64,000 nucleotides of DNA. Origin: Neurospora intermedia (Eukaryota > Ascomycota > Sordariomycetes > Sordariales > Sordariaceae). Shown here piece after piece: positions 23,768-37,248 of this stretch (positions are counted from its first letter, which is position 1; every line of letters begins with the position of its first letter). Under the pieces are notes generated by a model. That model was not told the origin of the DNA. It saw only the letters and a list, made by a program, of their open reading frames with translations, and did not search any database. Made by a program: the position numbers and the translations under genes. The stretch covers positions 2,666,001 to 2,730,000 of the forward strand of contig BTPP01000002.1 in NCBI GenBank assembly GCA_037102815.1, written 5' to 3'.

Positions 23768-26700
23768 GGAGGGATTTGTGTCAAGGTGACAGAAGGGATT
23801 AGATATCCCGACCGTCTCTACGTCAAAGACGGCACCGGGATTCGATCAGCGAAGACCTTACGGACTAAACGAGGAACTGAAAAAAAGCCGAATAGCAAGT
23901 TGACAGTGGACATTCCCGAATGTAATATGCGCAGTTTTGTGTTTGACGCAAAGGGGTCGTATTTGGGATTTCGGTTGCTTCTTGTCCGTACCAGTGCCTC
24001 CCGAATCGACACGCCAAGTTTTGAAAGACTGGTCTGAGTGAACCGGACAGAAAGATATCTGGTTGCGGGCTAAGATGGCTGATAGAGTGATAGCGAAGGC
24101 CCTGGGCCTCTGGACCTTGAACGCCAAGGCTGTTGTCCTGTTGAAGCCTTTATCAGCGTCGACGAGGCAAGCTATACGGCCAGTGAAGACGACAAGCACA
24201 GACTGCCAGGCCGTTGGGTTGGACAAAGATGATGCAGATGATTCTGGTTCAGTGAATCTTCGGGGCGCCAGTGGCACTGTATGCAGTGTTTCGTGCGAGT
24301 TGGGTTGTTGGATGCGAGGAGGTCGTTGACTCGTCGTTGTCGGGGGGCTGCAGACCGAAACGGCGCGTTCCTCGGGGCCTCTGGCGTGGACGACGAGAGG
24401 AACAGAGGTCGAACCAGTTGAGACTAACAGCTGGTGGAAGGCGTGATTTTGTGTTTTTTGGGTCTTGTTTAAGGTCGGCCTTTTTGTTGCTGGGATATCG
24501 CGCCCGTAAGTAGTTGGCGGCCAGGGCAGTCAGTCGACAAAGATCTGGTGTCAGTGGCACCAGGTGGTTTTTGTGCAACTTGTTAGCAACGGCGCAATTG
24601 AGATGGAGCCAAGATGGACCATGGATGGATAGGCCTAGGTCAAGGTACCCTGACCAGTAACCGTGAATGGGTCGTTGCAAATCGAAGGGTAGAATAGGCA
24701 GGGGAGGCTGCAACGCCAGCAAGCCGCCCTTGTCTCTCCCATGCCATACCCAACTTCTTTTCTGAAGTTGCAGGGTAGCCAAACGGCCAAGGTACACGCG
24801 AATTTGGTGGATGGATGATGATGGATTGGGCCCGGGGTGTCAAGAACAGTGGCCGCCGGTCCCAGGTCCAGTCCCGGCAGCAGGGAAGAGGGAAAGGGTT
24901 GTGGTACTTGTTTTGATGCAACCCATCTGGGTGGTGCTCCATGGTGGTGCTGTTTGGGTACTGCTTGGCTCGCAGACTCCCACCTCTCTCTATTCTACAC
25001 TAGAGGCTTGTTGCCATGCGCTTGGTACTTGGTGGACAGCTCCGGTCAAGTTTAGTCCTCTCGCTCGCACGGCTAATATCGACGTCGACCTACCCACCCA
25101 GTCAAGTTGAGACTGTCATGACTGGCAGCCATCATGAGCAGTGAAACCGTCCTAGCGCAAAACGACGGCACTGGGCGGCTTCGTCTCCGCCTTGGGGGAG
25201 AAGGAAGTGGAGGAGCAAGAACCTGGGGGAACAAGAGTCGAGACAAGTTCCAAGACCAGAACACGGAATAATGCGCGAAGAAGCATGTCTCGCGTCGCCG
25301 CTTTTTCAGGTATCAGCGTGTCTGTCGGCGGCCGATCCCATCAGGACCAGCGCCGGGAAGTCAATATGGTCGTCAGCACCCGGGAAGTATATCCGCCCCA
25401 TGCAAGATGGCGGTTGTCCAGTGCATGCGGCCCTGGCTGTGTACGGTTGCAATGGTCCAGCAAGCACCCACGAGCCACCCCGGTTGGCTACTAGGTATAC
25501 CTTACCTTGTCAATCTACCAGGGCGCTATCTGGTGGAGGAGGTGTATACCGCAGCCATATTGGGTCCCCATGTTGATGTAGTCAACCGAATCGACCCAGT
25601 TGCGGAATGTGTGCATGCACTGCACTTACTGCACAGCGGGTCGCTGAGAACAACGAGCAAGGATGCGACGAGGGCTGTAAAATGATGTCGAGGATGGCCG
25701 ATCCCTCCGCTGTCGACGGCAAGATGTGTGAGATGGGGGGTTTGATCTTGATCTTCACAATATTCCGTGTCCGGTAAGGGTCGAGATGTCGAGGGTCTGC
25801 AAACGGGCCGAGAAGAGCATCGGACCCTGAGCTTGCCAATTTGGAACCTCGTGACTGCTGAATGAATGTCCGTGGCTGAAGAAGATGATGGGCTGAGGCA
25901 ACTCGCTGTCTGGAGAACAAGCTTCGTCAGACATAGTAAGTAACATGGCCACACCAGCCCAGTGCGCTTCTTTCCACTTTTACAACCCGGGCGCGTCTCC
26001 TTCCGTACTGGAGAGGTAACCTCCGCCGTTTGTTTGCTCTTTCCGGCTCCAAAGCTAAACCATATCTTCTGTGCCTTCCCAGTTTGTGCGTCACAACCCG
26101 CGTCAAGGCGCTGTCATTGATCAAGCCTGTCCCAGAACGGAAGGAAACCGGCTGTCAGGGGCAGGTGTGCCGGAGAAGGTGCAGCAGCAGCAAGCCACAA
26201 CTTTCGACAACAATCCAACCTCAGCTCACGACTTTTGCCTACTCTACTTGGAGGTACAGTTAAGATATCTAGCTGCCCCAATCGTCCGATATTGTATGGT
26301 GTTGATCTGAAGGTATGTAGCGCCTTTACTTATTCCCCGAAGCTCAATCACTGGCTTCAGCCGAAATTCGACAATGGTCTCGACCAGGCAGAAGATTCGC
26401 AAATTAAAAGTGCTGATACATATCAGTATCTGGTGTACTATGCTAAGGTAGGTATATGGCTCCAGTCTGTGCCCCATGGTTGCTTCCATAGCGGGACGGA
26501 ACACTAAGCAGCGGGGCAGGAACCTGGAGCCCAGGATTGCCAAGAAAGGCAAGGAACTCCATGATCTCCTTCCCTCCAAAAACTCATTGTCCAAGTGGCC
26601 GTTGTCGAGTAACCTAGATCGATCCGAGTCATCTTTACCTTTTCTACCTTGGTTACAGCCATGCCCCAAAATGAGATGCGAGCTTCCGGACCAAACTGGG

Positions 26701-29700
26701 AATTCTCCATGGCCTCCACCCCAAACCTTGTGTCCTTCATCTGAATCGGCGCATCGCAGATCACTGGCAGGCGCCCAGCAGTGTACCACTTACCGGAATC
26801 CAGACCCCTGTACTGGAGGTGAGATAGTTTCCGAGTCACGGATTTTTTTATTTATTTTTTTTCTTCCATCCCTCCGTTAAAGCTCCCTACGCAAAAGGTA
26901 TTTGTTCATTCTGACGCAGCCTTCAATGGCGACAAGGCGTTGGCAAGATGGGAGGCCAATGAAGGCGGGGGGTTGGCCCTGATGCCGCCTCTCTGGGATC
27001 TACGAAAGGGAAGTAAGACGGTCCGGTCAAGACAAGATACGGACCTTATCATCGTTACATACTGCGTAGGTATACCAGTCGGTCCAAGCATCAGGTCGTC
27101 ATGGTTGTGGTGCCAAAATTTCCCTTGTCCTACCCGCTGGCACAACCTGGGGCTACCTCTACACTACAACTTGAAGCCGTGAGGTTCCTAACCGAGAGTA
27201 GAACCCCTGTTGTTATGTGTTACCACAGGCCCTTGTTGCCTCTTTCGGTTAGGTTTCTCTTTTGTTTTTCCTCTGAAACCCCATCAGCCTAGATACATGC
27301 AGCCATCATGGCATTTCGACACTCAATGACGTCTAGATATTTTACACACATATACTCAAGGACGATTTCCAAACCGGCCAGGTTGGGCAATAGAGGCGGT
27401 CTTACTACGTTTACCTTGCTGGTTGACCACTAACAGAAAAGTCTTGATCCTCCCGGGCTGTTGCCTCTTCCCGATATCCCGGAGAGTTCTGGCCGAGCGC
27501 ACAAGATGTGATACTGTGCATCGATTAACGTGCTAGTGAAATCAACACATGCCTAGCGGGATTACATCACCTACGGCCTGTCTACAGTTGGGAGTCAAAA
27601 TCACAGAAGAGGGACCCGAGAAGCGGCGCATCTACAGCACAATGCTCGGCCGTTGCAGATCCACCTTGTCTTGTCTTACAATGTTGTACACTGCAGGCAG
27701 GAAACAGCATGTACATAGCACAGTAGCGAGCGCTTCATGGTGGTACCGGAATGGCGGGAAAAAAAAAGATGAAGGGCCCAGGCGTCCGTGCAAGTTCCTC
27801 ACTATCTTCCCCAACGTCAACAACTGAGCACACTCCTGTAAACAACCCCTTTCTCCATCGTCAACGCCTCAATAGTGTTATATTCAGAGTCATGGTACTC
27901 ACCATAGAAAGGCGGTGATCGGCTCGGCTGTGCATAATACTTCACTAATTCAGACGATCCACGAACCGGGAATGAATTACAAGCTTTCCCTCTCTCCTCC
28001 CAGTCAGAAATATACCTGGATGCAGCACGGTCCACGCTTGTTGCAGACTCGCTGCGGCCCGCTACGAAACGAACGGTTACAAAATGGCCGCAGACATGGG
28101 CCGCAGACCAAGCGATGCACTTCATCTACCTCGATCGTTCGGCTTTGATGATTGCATCCGCCAATGTCATCCAAGAAGCATCATCCTCCCCCGGTCCCGC
28201 CTTGAGGGTTCGCTCGCAGGTGCACTAATCAATTTGGTCTACTCAACGGCGCCTATTGGTTTGAGTCCCGCATGCTCTTCCAGCACCACAAGTGTCTTCT
28301 ATCACCCGTATACTAAACCGGTGATCCCGCACTGATCAGCGGCGATGCTGACTCTGGGGAAATTGCTTGGACGTAATCACCATTGCGGCATGTCACGCTG
28401 CCCTACTTGACACACTCGGTCACCCATATCCAATATCGTCACTCTTTGATTCGACGACATGGCTCATCTGGAGATGGCCTTTGAATTATAGCCATCCGTC
28501 TAACTTCCAACAATCCGAACCCAGCGCCACTACGCAGTCCTAGCTGTAGACATACGTCTTTGCCGAAATCAAGGGCGACGCAACTGACCTAAGGATCGGC
28601 GGCCGGGCTGCCATACTGATCTACTGCGATGAAGTTACCCGCACACCTTCCTATTCGAGTCTCGTGATGAATCCGATTCCTTCGTCACTGGCCTACGCAA
28701 GCCGGTATGTAAAGAATTTTGAGCGCTTGGTCTCTGGAAACGTCACATCGCGTAGCAGGTCATGGCGATCTGATAGTTTCATTCCAAAGGAGAGCCGTCA
28801 TTGGAGTATCATCAAAAGGCACTCTAAATGAAGAATTTTGACCTTTATGACATGGCTAAACCACTATCAACATGGATCATTGGTTACTGACACGCGGTCA
28901 AGTTGATCTTTCGGACTGCTCAAGGGAGGCGAGTGAAAAGCACCTCTTATGGTTATCAAGATTGCCATCCAGGTACAAGAAACAATGACCGTTGTTAGCT
29001 TGTCATGCCTGTAATTCAATGGCCCTGTAAGATACGGTAAAAAAGGCCATTCATTGCAAATGTAGCCACCTAACCAGGTTCCATCATCAATCCCGGGCCA
29101 TTGGAAGCATGCTAATATCCCATTGGCTAGTGTGTGTACATGGCAACGGGCATCGTTGAGAGAGTGCTATGATAGTTTGCCATGACAATTGGCCCAAAAT
29201 CTCTTCCGGTCTGGCTCTCCTCTTCCCGGCTTGGCTCCACGAGATGAAGCCATTTCGACTTGCAGCCTGTTGAGACATTTGGCCGTTGTTTGACCCACCA
29301 ACGTCTCGACATTTTGTGATTAAAACCGGAGCCGACGGCCTCCAGGGTCCTGGTGCGGGCATGTCAGTGAAGTGGGTGTTGGCGATGGAATCTCCAATGT
29401 GAAGTTTTATCACTTGACAATCTATTGTGCGTAGTGCCTTGACTTGGCGCCCGCTGTCAGTCATGCCATATCTTGAGTTGCCGTTCTGATATCTGATAAA
29501 AAGCAAAACCAAGAAGAGGGCTGGGAACCAGTCACAAAGCCATAGCCCAGCCCAGTATTTCTAGTCTGAGTGACCTGATGACGCCCGGGATGACAGCGAA
29601 GGACACCGACAAGAAGTATGTAATCTGCGTTGGTCTTTTACCTTGGGCGAAGAAGAATTGGGACAGCAAGTGACAAGGCGGACGAATGTTTTTGTAGTTA

Positions 29701-32700
29701 TCAACTTACTAAAAAGAAGGCCCATATCTACCTCTATCGGTGGAAAAATGGAATTGTCATGCTTGTCGACGTCCGAACCGCTTGTCACGGTGTTCGTCCA
29801 CTTCATTCCCAAGATTTTCGTGGCGTTCCACTAAAAAAAAGAAACGAACCAGGTCTGTGCTTTTCCATCAGCGCACCGCCCCGGCGCCATCACTTCCACC
29901 GGCTCGAGGCCGGGCCACTCAAGTCCCGCAACTTCTCAAAACATCTCCATTGCCCGGAAGAGGATGGAGAGATGCCCAGCTTGTTGGCGAGCTTACGAGC
30001 CACTAGATTCTGGAGTACCAGGCTCTAGGTGAGCTCTCTCAAGGCTCTGTCAGTCACGGAAAAAAAAAGCAAAAAAAAACACAACATCACTAGCGACAAT
30101 CGCCGCCTACCTCAATGGGGAAACAGAAGCGAGAGAGGGTAAGGGTAGGGAAGAAAGGAACATTACCCATAATGGATGTGATACCTATACCATAGTACTA
30201 AACAGGTACGGACGAAGACGACTCCTTTCAGGCTTGTCCTCGAGAAACGGCGGGAGCTTAGGGGGATCCAATTTCATTATCCCTCCACAAATTCGACCAC
30301 ATGCCCCTGTTGAATGGAGGTTATGCTGTCCCTGGCTCGAGCCTGGCGCTCATGAGATGTCCAAGCTCCTTCTTGTCCAGAGATCGGCAAGATTGGGCTT
30401 GGACTTTGCCCCACCCCCCCAAGTTACGACCTCAGGCTGCGCAGTGCCCTGCAACATGCAGTCCTCCGCATATGTACACTAGGTAGAATAGTGGACTGCA
30501 CTGGGTATCGGTAGTTACCCCTGGAGGTTGATCTTATAGATTACAGATTACCTCTACGGTCATGAACCCCAACCATGGGATATGCGGTCTGGGAATCCAG
30601 GTACCTCGATCATCTTTTCACACTAATACGGCGCTGGGCACAGACCTCATTGCACAAGATGGGCATAGGGTATTCCCAACCTGGTAAGCTTGGCACTAAC
30701 GCTGGCTGGGCTCCCCCCGACCAACCTTTCACCTTGCAGACAATGGATCCGGAAAAAAAGGAAGACGACGGAGATTGACAGGCAGGTACACCACTTCACC
30801 ACAAGGCCACAAACACATTCTAGTGTACGGAGACATTCGGAGATTTTGCACATCGCGCTTTCATGACGGATCTTTATTAGATGGCTCCACTATGAATTGC
30901 CTTCCCGTCCTGGTCGTCACAAGAAACTCCGAGTTCCATGTCTCCCTCCTTTGTGGACTACCCGCGGATGTCAGTACGTGACTAGTGGATGGATTAGTTG
31001 TGAGTTACGGCGGCGCTTCCCTCCGTGACTTGATGGCAAGGAAACAACAACGATGATCATTTACTAAACTCCCTACCTACATGAGGCGTTCGCCAAAGTG
31101 TAATTACCTTCTGGTTGCCACTCTTGATAGGCGAGGTCTAGATGCACTAGAAATGATACAATCACATTGGACTGACCCGCATCTGGCATTGGCAATAAAT
31201 TGCACGAAAACGCCAAGTAGCGTTTATCCTCCCATGGATTTGATAGGCATGTATCTCGAACGATAATGCGAACCTGGGTCAAGGTGTCCGTGTGTTGGGC
31301 AATGTCTTCTGGTAGCATCAAAGGTGGGTGGTTCACGACAATGCAGTTGTGCACTACCGGAACTTGGGAGACTTCTCGGCAAACCATCGTCAGGTACGAT
31401 GGCGTCACTGTATAAACCAGAGATATTCTTTATTTTTTCTCGGACGATATGTTGGGGTCCAATCAGCATACATCCAGTAGTATCAACGCCCAGGACACCC
31501 TCTTCTCTGAATGGTCCAGCCCAATGATCACCCTTTAGACTTTAGGGCATGCCAATCATGCATTACTTCATGCACAGTTGATCATTTCAAGGTGGAAGTG
31601 AGACACATGATGACGAACTACAAAATCGATTAGGGAGAGAGAGAACAACGACATGCCGCCCGTCTCCCATAGGTACGCGCCTCTTGACGAGAAAAAGTGC
31701 AAATCCACTTGGGAACTATGGAAGAACCGGGTCGGGCCATGCATAAACATGCATTACTTTATGATACTTAGGATTTCAAGCACCGAGTACCGTAGGTACG
31801 GAAACGGCTGCTGTGGCCTGTACGGTCAGGTAAGGCAGGGACTATCCTTGTCAGACCCACCATCACCACGCGAGCAGATATCCGACCTCTACACTACCGC
31901 CGTCTGCAACCGAACCGACCCGACCATGATCACCAACAGCAAGGCGATGCCCATACAAAGGTGTACGGTGTGATGACGCCCTCTGTCTCTCTTCATCTTC
32001 CACTTTTTTCGTTCCTGCAGGACAATGGAACGAACCTCTAAGGATCTAGGGCCACAGCTGCCCTGCCTGTATCCACCCATCTCGTAGCCTATCGCTCGCT
32101 CTCCCACTGGGGACCTGGAACCTGCAGTAGGTAAGGTACGCGACAAGTCGGTAGTATCTTACATCATGTTTAAACATTATGACCCAGGTCCGGAGCTCCC
32201 GTAGACCAAACAACCACCAGGCTCGTGTGGCTTGTGTAGTTGAGAGTATGTAACCCAGTTCGTTATTCGACAAATGCTTCCTTTCTTCTGAGACATTGAG
32301 CTTGCTGAGATCATGGAACTCAAAACCATTTGCGTCATTGCACTAGGGTTAATCACGAGCAATGTCCTCTGCGGTGGACGTTGGGTGTACTATCAACTTG
32401 CCCCTATCCCCACAGCTCAGGAGCGCCAACGAGAACAGAAGAAGCAAAACGAGGTGTTCAGGTGAGGTCAAACTTTTTATGCATCCTTGGAAATTCCAAC
32501 TGGTACCTCTAAGCACCACTTGTCGATAGAAGCTTAGGTACTGAAACTTTATGTCCTTGGTCAAAGGCGAAAGTTGCCTTGTCGGTTCCGGTCATGGCCC
32601 TGCTCCAAGTTTTTCAGTGTGTAGGTATGCTCCTCTTTGCCATTCCAAGTGTATAAACCCGCATCACGTTCTTTCTGCAGATCATCTTTGAAGAATTCAA

Positions 32701-33847
32701 GCCAGGCCTCACGGCCAAGTAACAAACTCGTGATGTGATTCTTTTCGACCTGACGAGTAGGACTTGCTGCCCGCCTAGACTATGTCCGGTTTTTTTTTTT
32801 GTTTTTTTTTCGGGCAAGGGCAAGCCAATTGCCTGGGGACAAAAGGAAGTTTTGGATAGAATTTTGGGCAAATCATGTCGGCATTGAGCCTGATAACTTC
32901 GGAATTGTTCTGGAATTCTTCGGTGGCGGAACTTCTAGACGGGTGGATGACGGCGGCATAAGGAAATTCAAACTGATCGATTGTTTCAATGCTCACACCC
33001 TTCCAGGCCCAACAATGTTTCTGTGTGGTTCAAAAGTTTCCCTGAATAGAATGTTGGAGATTGTGTTCGTGACAATGGCGTTTCTGAGTGCAGCTCCGAA
33101 TATCACTCCCACGCGAGTGGCCCAGACTTCGGATTAAGGTCCAGAGGGAAGCAACATCTGACCACTTGTTTCCGGTTATTAGTGCCCGTGCCATGATCAT
33201 GAGCGGTTTACGATAACCTCACACGTTTTCGTCAGCTGAGGTGAGTACAGTTAGAAGGGACAGAACTACGTCTGTATAAGACATCTCCTCATGGACAGCT
33301 GGGGTAGCCCATGATCTCAAGGAAATGATCTTCATCTGGCAGTAGCCCCATAAGCCTCACTGCTTATCAGCTACATGATTCCACGAAAGTGATGACAGCA
33401 AGCAACTCGCTCATGAAGTTGTGAACAATGAAATGCTGAAGCGAGAAAGCACAACAGCTTGGACCCGTAGCGTACGAGACGAACATCACAGCATTGCCTG
33501 GGGAAGGGTCAAATGCTGAGGGAAACGCCAGTGGAGATAGCCGAATCAGGAGTGTTTTTGCTTGCGCTGCTGTCTACATTGGAACAATTTAATCGGGCTC
33601 TCCTCAGCATTTCAATGGATCAAACTTCGTTCTGATGTCAAAAATTATACAGGCTGCTGCAGCTTTCAACAGCGTTTCAATGACAAGCCGTGTGCGGCCT
33701 GGCTTGCTCCAGAGCGTACTCGGCCTCGAGATTCGAGAGGTTTGGTGACAAGTTTCGAGCGATTAGACATCAGCTATCAATTAGTCAATTTCAATCCCAT
33801 ATGCCAATTGTGGCTGAATCAAAGCCCTTTGGACCATGTCAGATTAG

Positions 33848-33862
33848 TCTTTTTTCTTTTTT

Positions 33863-33908
<46 letters not shown>
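33848..33908. repeat. T-rich tract ending in T(44)
   Basis: A pyrimidine tract, nearly all T, ends in 44 uninterrupted T. It could be the poly(A) tail of a reverse-strand retroposed RNA or simple slippage. Two overlapping plus-strand ORFs reading through it as poly-Phe are artefacts. Confidence 0.9.
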
Positions 33909-35660
33909 CCTTCTGAGAACAACGTCAAAACCCTCGTCATGTCCATCATGAATAAGGAAAAGAGCTACTGAGTTCAAGCAACTCCAGAACGCGCGAAAGT
34001 TTCCTTGGCCTAAGGAAAGAGTAGATCAATCATCGAGATATCTGTGATAACCGAATTCTTGCAGAAGGAATATATCTTCCACCTTGCTTTTGTTTCCCAC
34101 CATTCTATTACTCATAATCTGCACTCAACCCAGATATATCATTCTAGAAGTAGCAATTCCGCGGTCTAATTGAATCTTTCAGTGAGTGATGAAGGAAACT
34201 ATTACTTTGGATCTAGGTACCTAAGCAAACACACATCACGCTTCGACCAATCTTGGAAGGCTTGCCGATAAAGTCACAATTGCGCTGACTTCTATCTCTG
34301 TTTACATTGCAGCACTACATTAAAGATTTGCGTCAGGAAAGGTATCCAATCTTTGACATGAGTCTATCCAGCAGTTGAAATGAGGTCGCTTTTGATTCGA
34401 GAGTTTCTGATTGAGCAGTCACTCCCTGCATACCTCCTTACGTACGACAGAATGTAGTACATACACCAAAGTCAAACTCCAAACAAGTCCCCGGTTTCCC
34501 TAACTCTCATCACAGCAATCATACATAAAGCATGGGAGCCCTTGATCACTAGTGGTGAGAAATGCATTATTGATTCGAAGATAGCTGTGTAAGGAAACTG
34601 GAAGTGTATGCCCAACCCGAAGCAACAAGTAATCCTGGAGTCTTTTTACTCTCTGAAGTGTGAACCCACGACTTTCTCCAGAACAAAGGATCAACAATAG
34701 AGAAAGATGTAACCACACGCACCAACACCAGACCACTGAGTGTCACGCAACACCATATTCAGGGTGCGGTGATCCCAAAGGAAGGGAGTCAAAGCGTCCA
34801 TTTATATGTAGCTATCCGTGGACATGACCATGAGGCAGGTAGACGCCAGCTGAATTAGATCAAAAGCATATGCTCATTCAATACGTAGGTATCAGTGAAG
34901 TTTTCTATATATTTCCTACTAGACATAGACCATTCAGTTCATCCAACAAAAGCCTCTACCACACTTGAGACACTTGTGTGTGTTCAACCTGGTTTGATTC
35001 CCCAAACGCATCCAAGCCTCACTACCTTCGTTCTCGACCATAGGTCTTCACCAAGCGTGATTGGAACCTCAAGAATTTTCACTCGAACTTCAATCTTTCG
35101 TTCCTTCCTTCTTCTCCCTTTGGGCCCGTGCTTGCCACATCTCAACAGTATTTACGTACTTGCCAATACCGATAAGGTCCATATGTGGTACGTCGCCTGG
35201 GGTTGTACGGTAAGTGGTAGTGGTGTCGCCCCTTCTCCTCGTACGGCTTTCTTCCCTTCCTTGGGCTTACGTTGGCCGTTTGAGCCATGTGTGGTGTAAC
35301 TCATTTTCTTCTCTTTTACTTTTCTTCCACTTTTTTCTTCCGCGTTTGATTCAGTAGGAATGAATGACATGAGAAGTGGCAGGATATAGCACTTTTCCCA
35401 TCAACACCACGGAGGACACAAGAGTCAAATAAGCTTGTTATACCGAGCTTGGCTCTGAAAGATTGAAGTAGCTGGAATAGTTCATTTCTATGAGGGTCAT
35501 TTGCCTCTTAAACTGGCTTTCATCCATGGTATATTTGGAACAGTTTGAAAGACAAGCAACTTGCGATATGTAGGTACCGTTGGGCATGTGTTGCTTGTAG
35601 GAATGTATCGAAGCACCAGTTTTCATTCATGTCTATGGCACGGGTCAAGTACCGTGAGCA

Positions 35661-35682
35661 AAAAAGGGGGTGTCCCCTTTTT
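35661..35682. repeat. Perfect 9-bp hairpin
   Basis: AAAAAGGGG-GTGT-CCCCTTTTT forms a perfect stem with a 4-nt loop. It ends in T5, so it resembles a terminator or a small hairpin, but no transcript is evident beside it. Confidence 0.5.
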
Positions 35683-35783
35683 ACAGGTTAGAAAAACACC
35701 AATAGAAAGAAAAGCCTAGCCCATCCGCATGCATGACGATGAGGGACACGGTGAGAACAAGCCCATATGCGACCTTGCAGACC

Positions 35784-35808
35784 TTTTTTTTTTTTTTTTT
35801 TTTTTTTT
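35784..35808. repeat. T(25) homopolymer
   Basis: An uninterrupted run of 25 T in the gene desert, with no associated ORF. Confidence 0.9.
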
Positions 35809-36742
35809 GATGAACTATCTACATCTTCCTGATTAGAACGACCACCATCCATCTAGGGGCATGTATGTCTAGTACCGAGTCAAGTCGTCAGCGAGTTGTA
35901 TTTCATCCTTCAGATGTGTTACAAACCACAAAGCAAACCCCATGTCTAGCTGAGCTTTTCCATCGTTAAAAGTCAGCTCGCTCTCTCTTTGCTTCACCGT
36001 ATCAGCCGGCATACCACGTATCAAAAAGTCATGTCGGTCCAAGCCGACCAACATCTAGTCCCTTTTCAGGCGGACAGGGAAACCCTCTTTTTCTCTCTAC
36101 TATGTTCTCAACGAAGCAATGCGAGATATGTTTTCTACATAATCCTACCCATTCTGGACATTATGAATCTGCTGTACAACGGTCGTACAATTCTGTCATG
36201 TGGCATTACACAGCATTTGTATGCCATCTACTTACTACCCCCGCCTACCTGCTCTGGTTTGTCTGGTTACCTGCCTACCTAGGTACCTAGAGGCAATTAC
36301 TATGACGCCTCCCCCCTACACTACATTAGACCAAAGCACCCTTGCTTGCCTTGGCCGACTACTCCCAGGAATCCCTCCTCCATATCCCCCCCTCCCCCCT
36401 CCCGTCCCACCACCTCTACCGTCGTAAGCCCCGCGGCTGTGCCTACCCGCCATACATTTCATGCAGAACATATTTGCATTGCATCTACATACACCCACTT
36501 ACATGCATGGTTCCCTTCCACTGAAGTTGGGAACCGGTCGGTAAAATATGCACACATCCACACACATCTACACATCTTCATTGTTGGTTCCGATGCAAGG
36601 AACCACCGCAGCTGTCTCGGATAGTTACCGAGCAATGGTAGTAGGTAATAGGACATCGCGCTTCAACAGCAGCACTGCAGGCAGCACTTTATCTGCGACG
36701 AAAGTGACACCGGAGACTTGGGCAAGTTTGGCGAGAGTTACG

Positions 36743-36746
<4 letters not shown>

Positions 36747-36774
<28 letters not shown>

Positions 36775-36775
36775 G
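36747..36775. repeat. G(29) homopolymer
   Basis: A run of 29 consecutive G, in a region otherwise of mixed composition. Such tracts can form G-quadruplexes and stall polymerases; they are also prone to assembly length error. Confidence 0.9.
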
Positions 36776-37248
36776 ATACAGAATGAGAGGCGCGGGCAAA
36801 GACGGTTAGCAGATGGGAGAAATAATGAGATATATCCCGACGTAAACAGGGCGAGACTAAACAGCTGTCGACCTACCTAATTTTGGAAGTGAACATCAAA
36901 TGTATTGGTACAATTGACTCTGTTGCTATCTAATGCTTCGCTGTTGTCCACATATGAGGACGAAACAATACACTACCGGCTGGCTAAACTAATGATCGTA
37001 TGGGGAAGAAAACGACTAAACTGCATGAGTCCGTTATTCGTTTCAGAATGGGAGAAGAACTGGGAATGACAGAAGGAGTGGAGTGGTTCAGTTACACCGA
37101 GTATCGTCGGTGACCTTCGAGCACCAACACGCACCAACGGCAAGCCGCTAATACCAACCACAGCACCAGCTATGCAACGAAACTAAAATCATAACTCCGT
37201 GACTACAACGCACACAGATGGCTGATGTGGAAGACGAGATAGCCCAAT

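Larger units (their letters stand above)
23768..37248. other. Gene desert of about 13.5 kb
   Basis: No gene could be supported on either strand. ORFs exceed 100 codons in several places (for example 24,249-24,797, 25,526-25,954, 26,244-26,789, 31,073-31,408), but they overlap in competing frames, lack domains and are full of Cys, Trp, Ser and Arg as expected by chance. The first 1-3 kb probably contains the promoter and 5' leader of the transcription factor. The region holds several homopolymers, listed separately. Spliced short genes, lncRNAs or decayed genes cannot be excluded. Confidence 0.5.

Noticed and set aside
26244-26839. 181-codon and 111-codon overlapping minus ORFs
   Set aside because: Two frames compete over the same bases, neither shows a domain, and no splice model joined them to anything.
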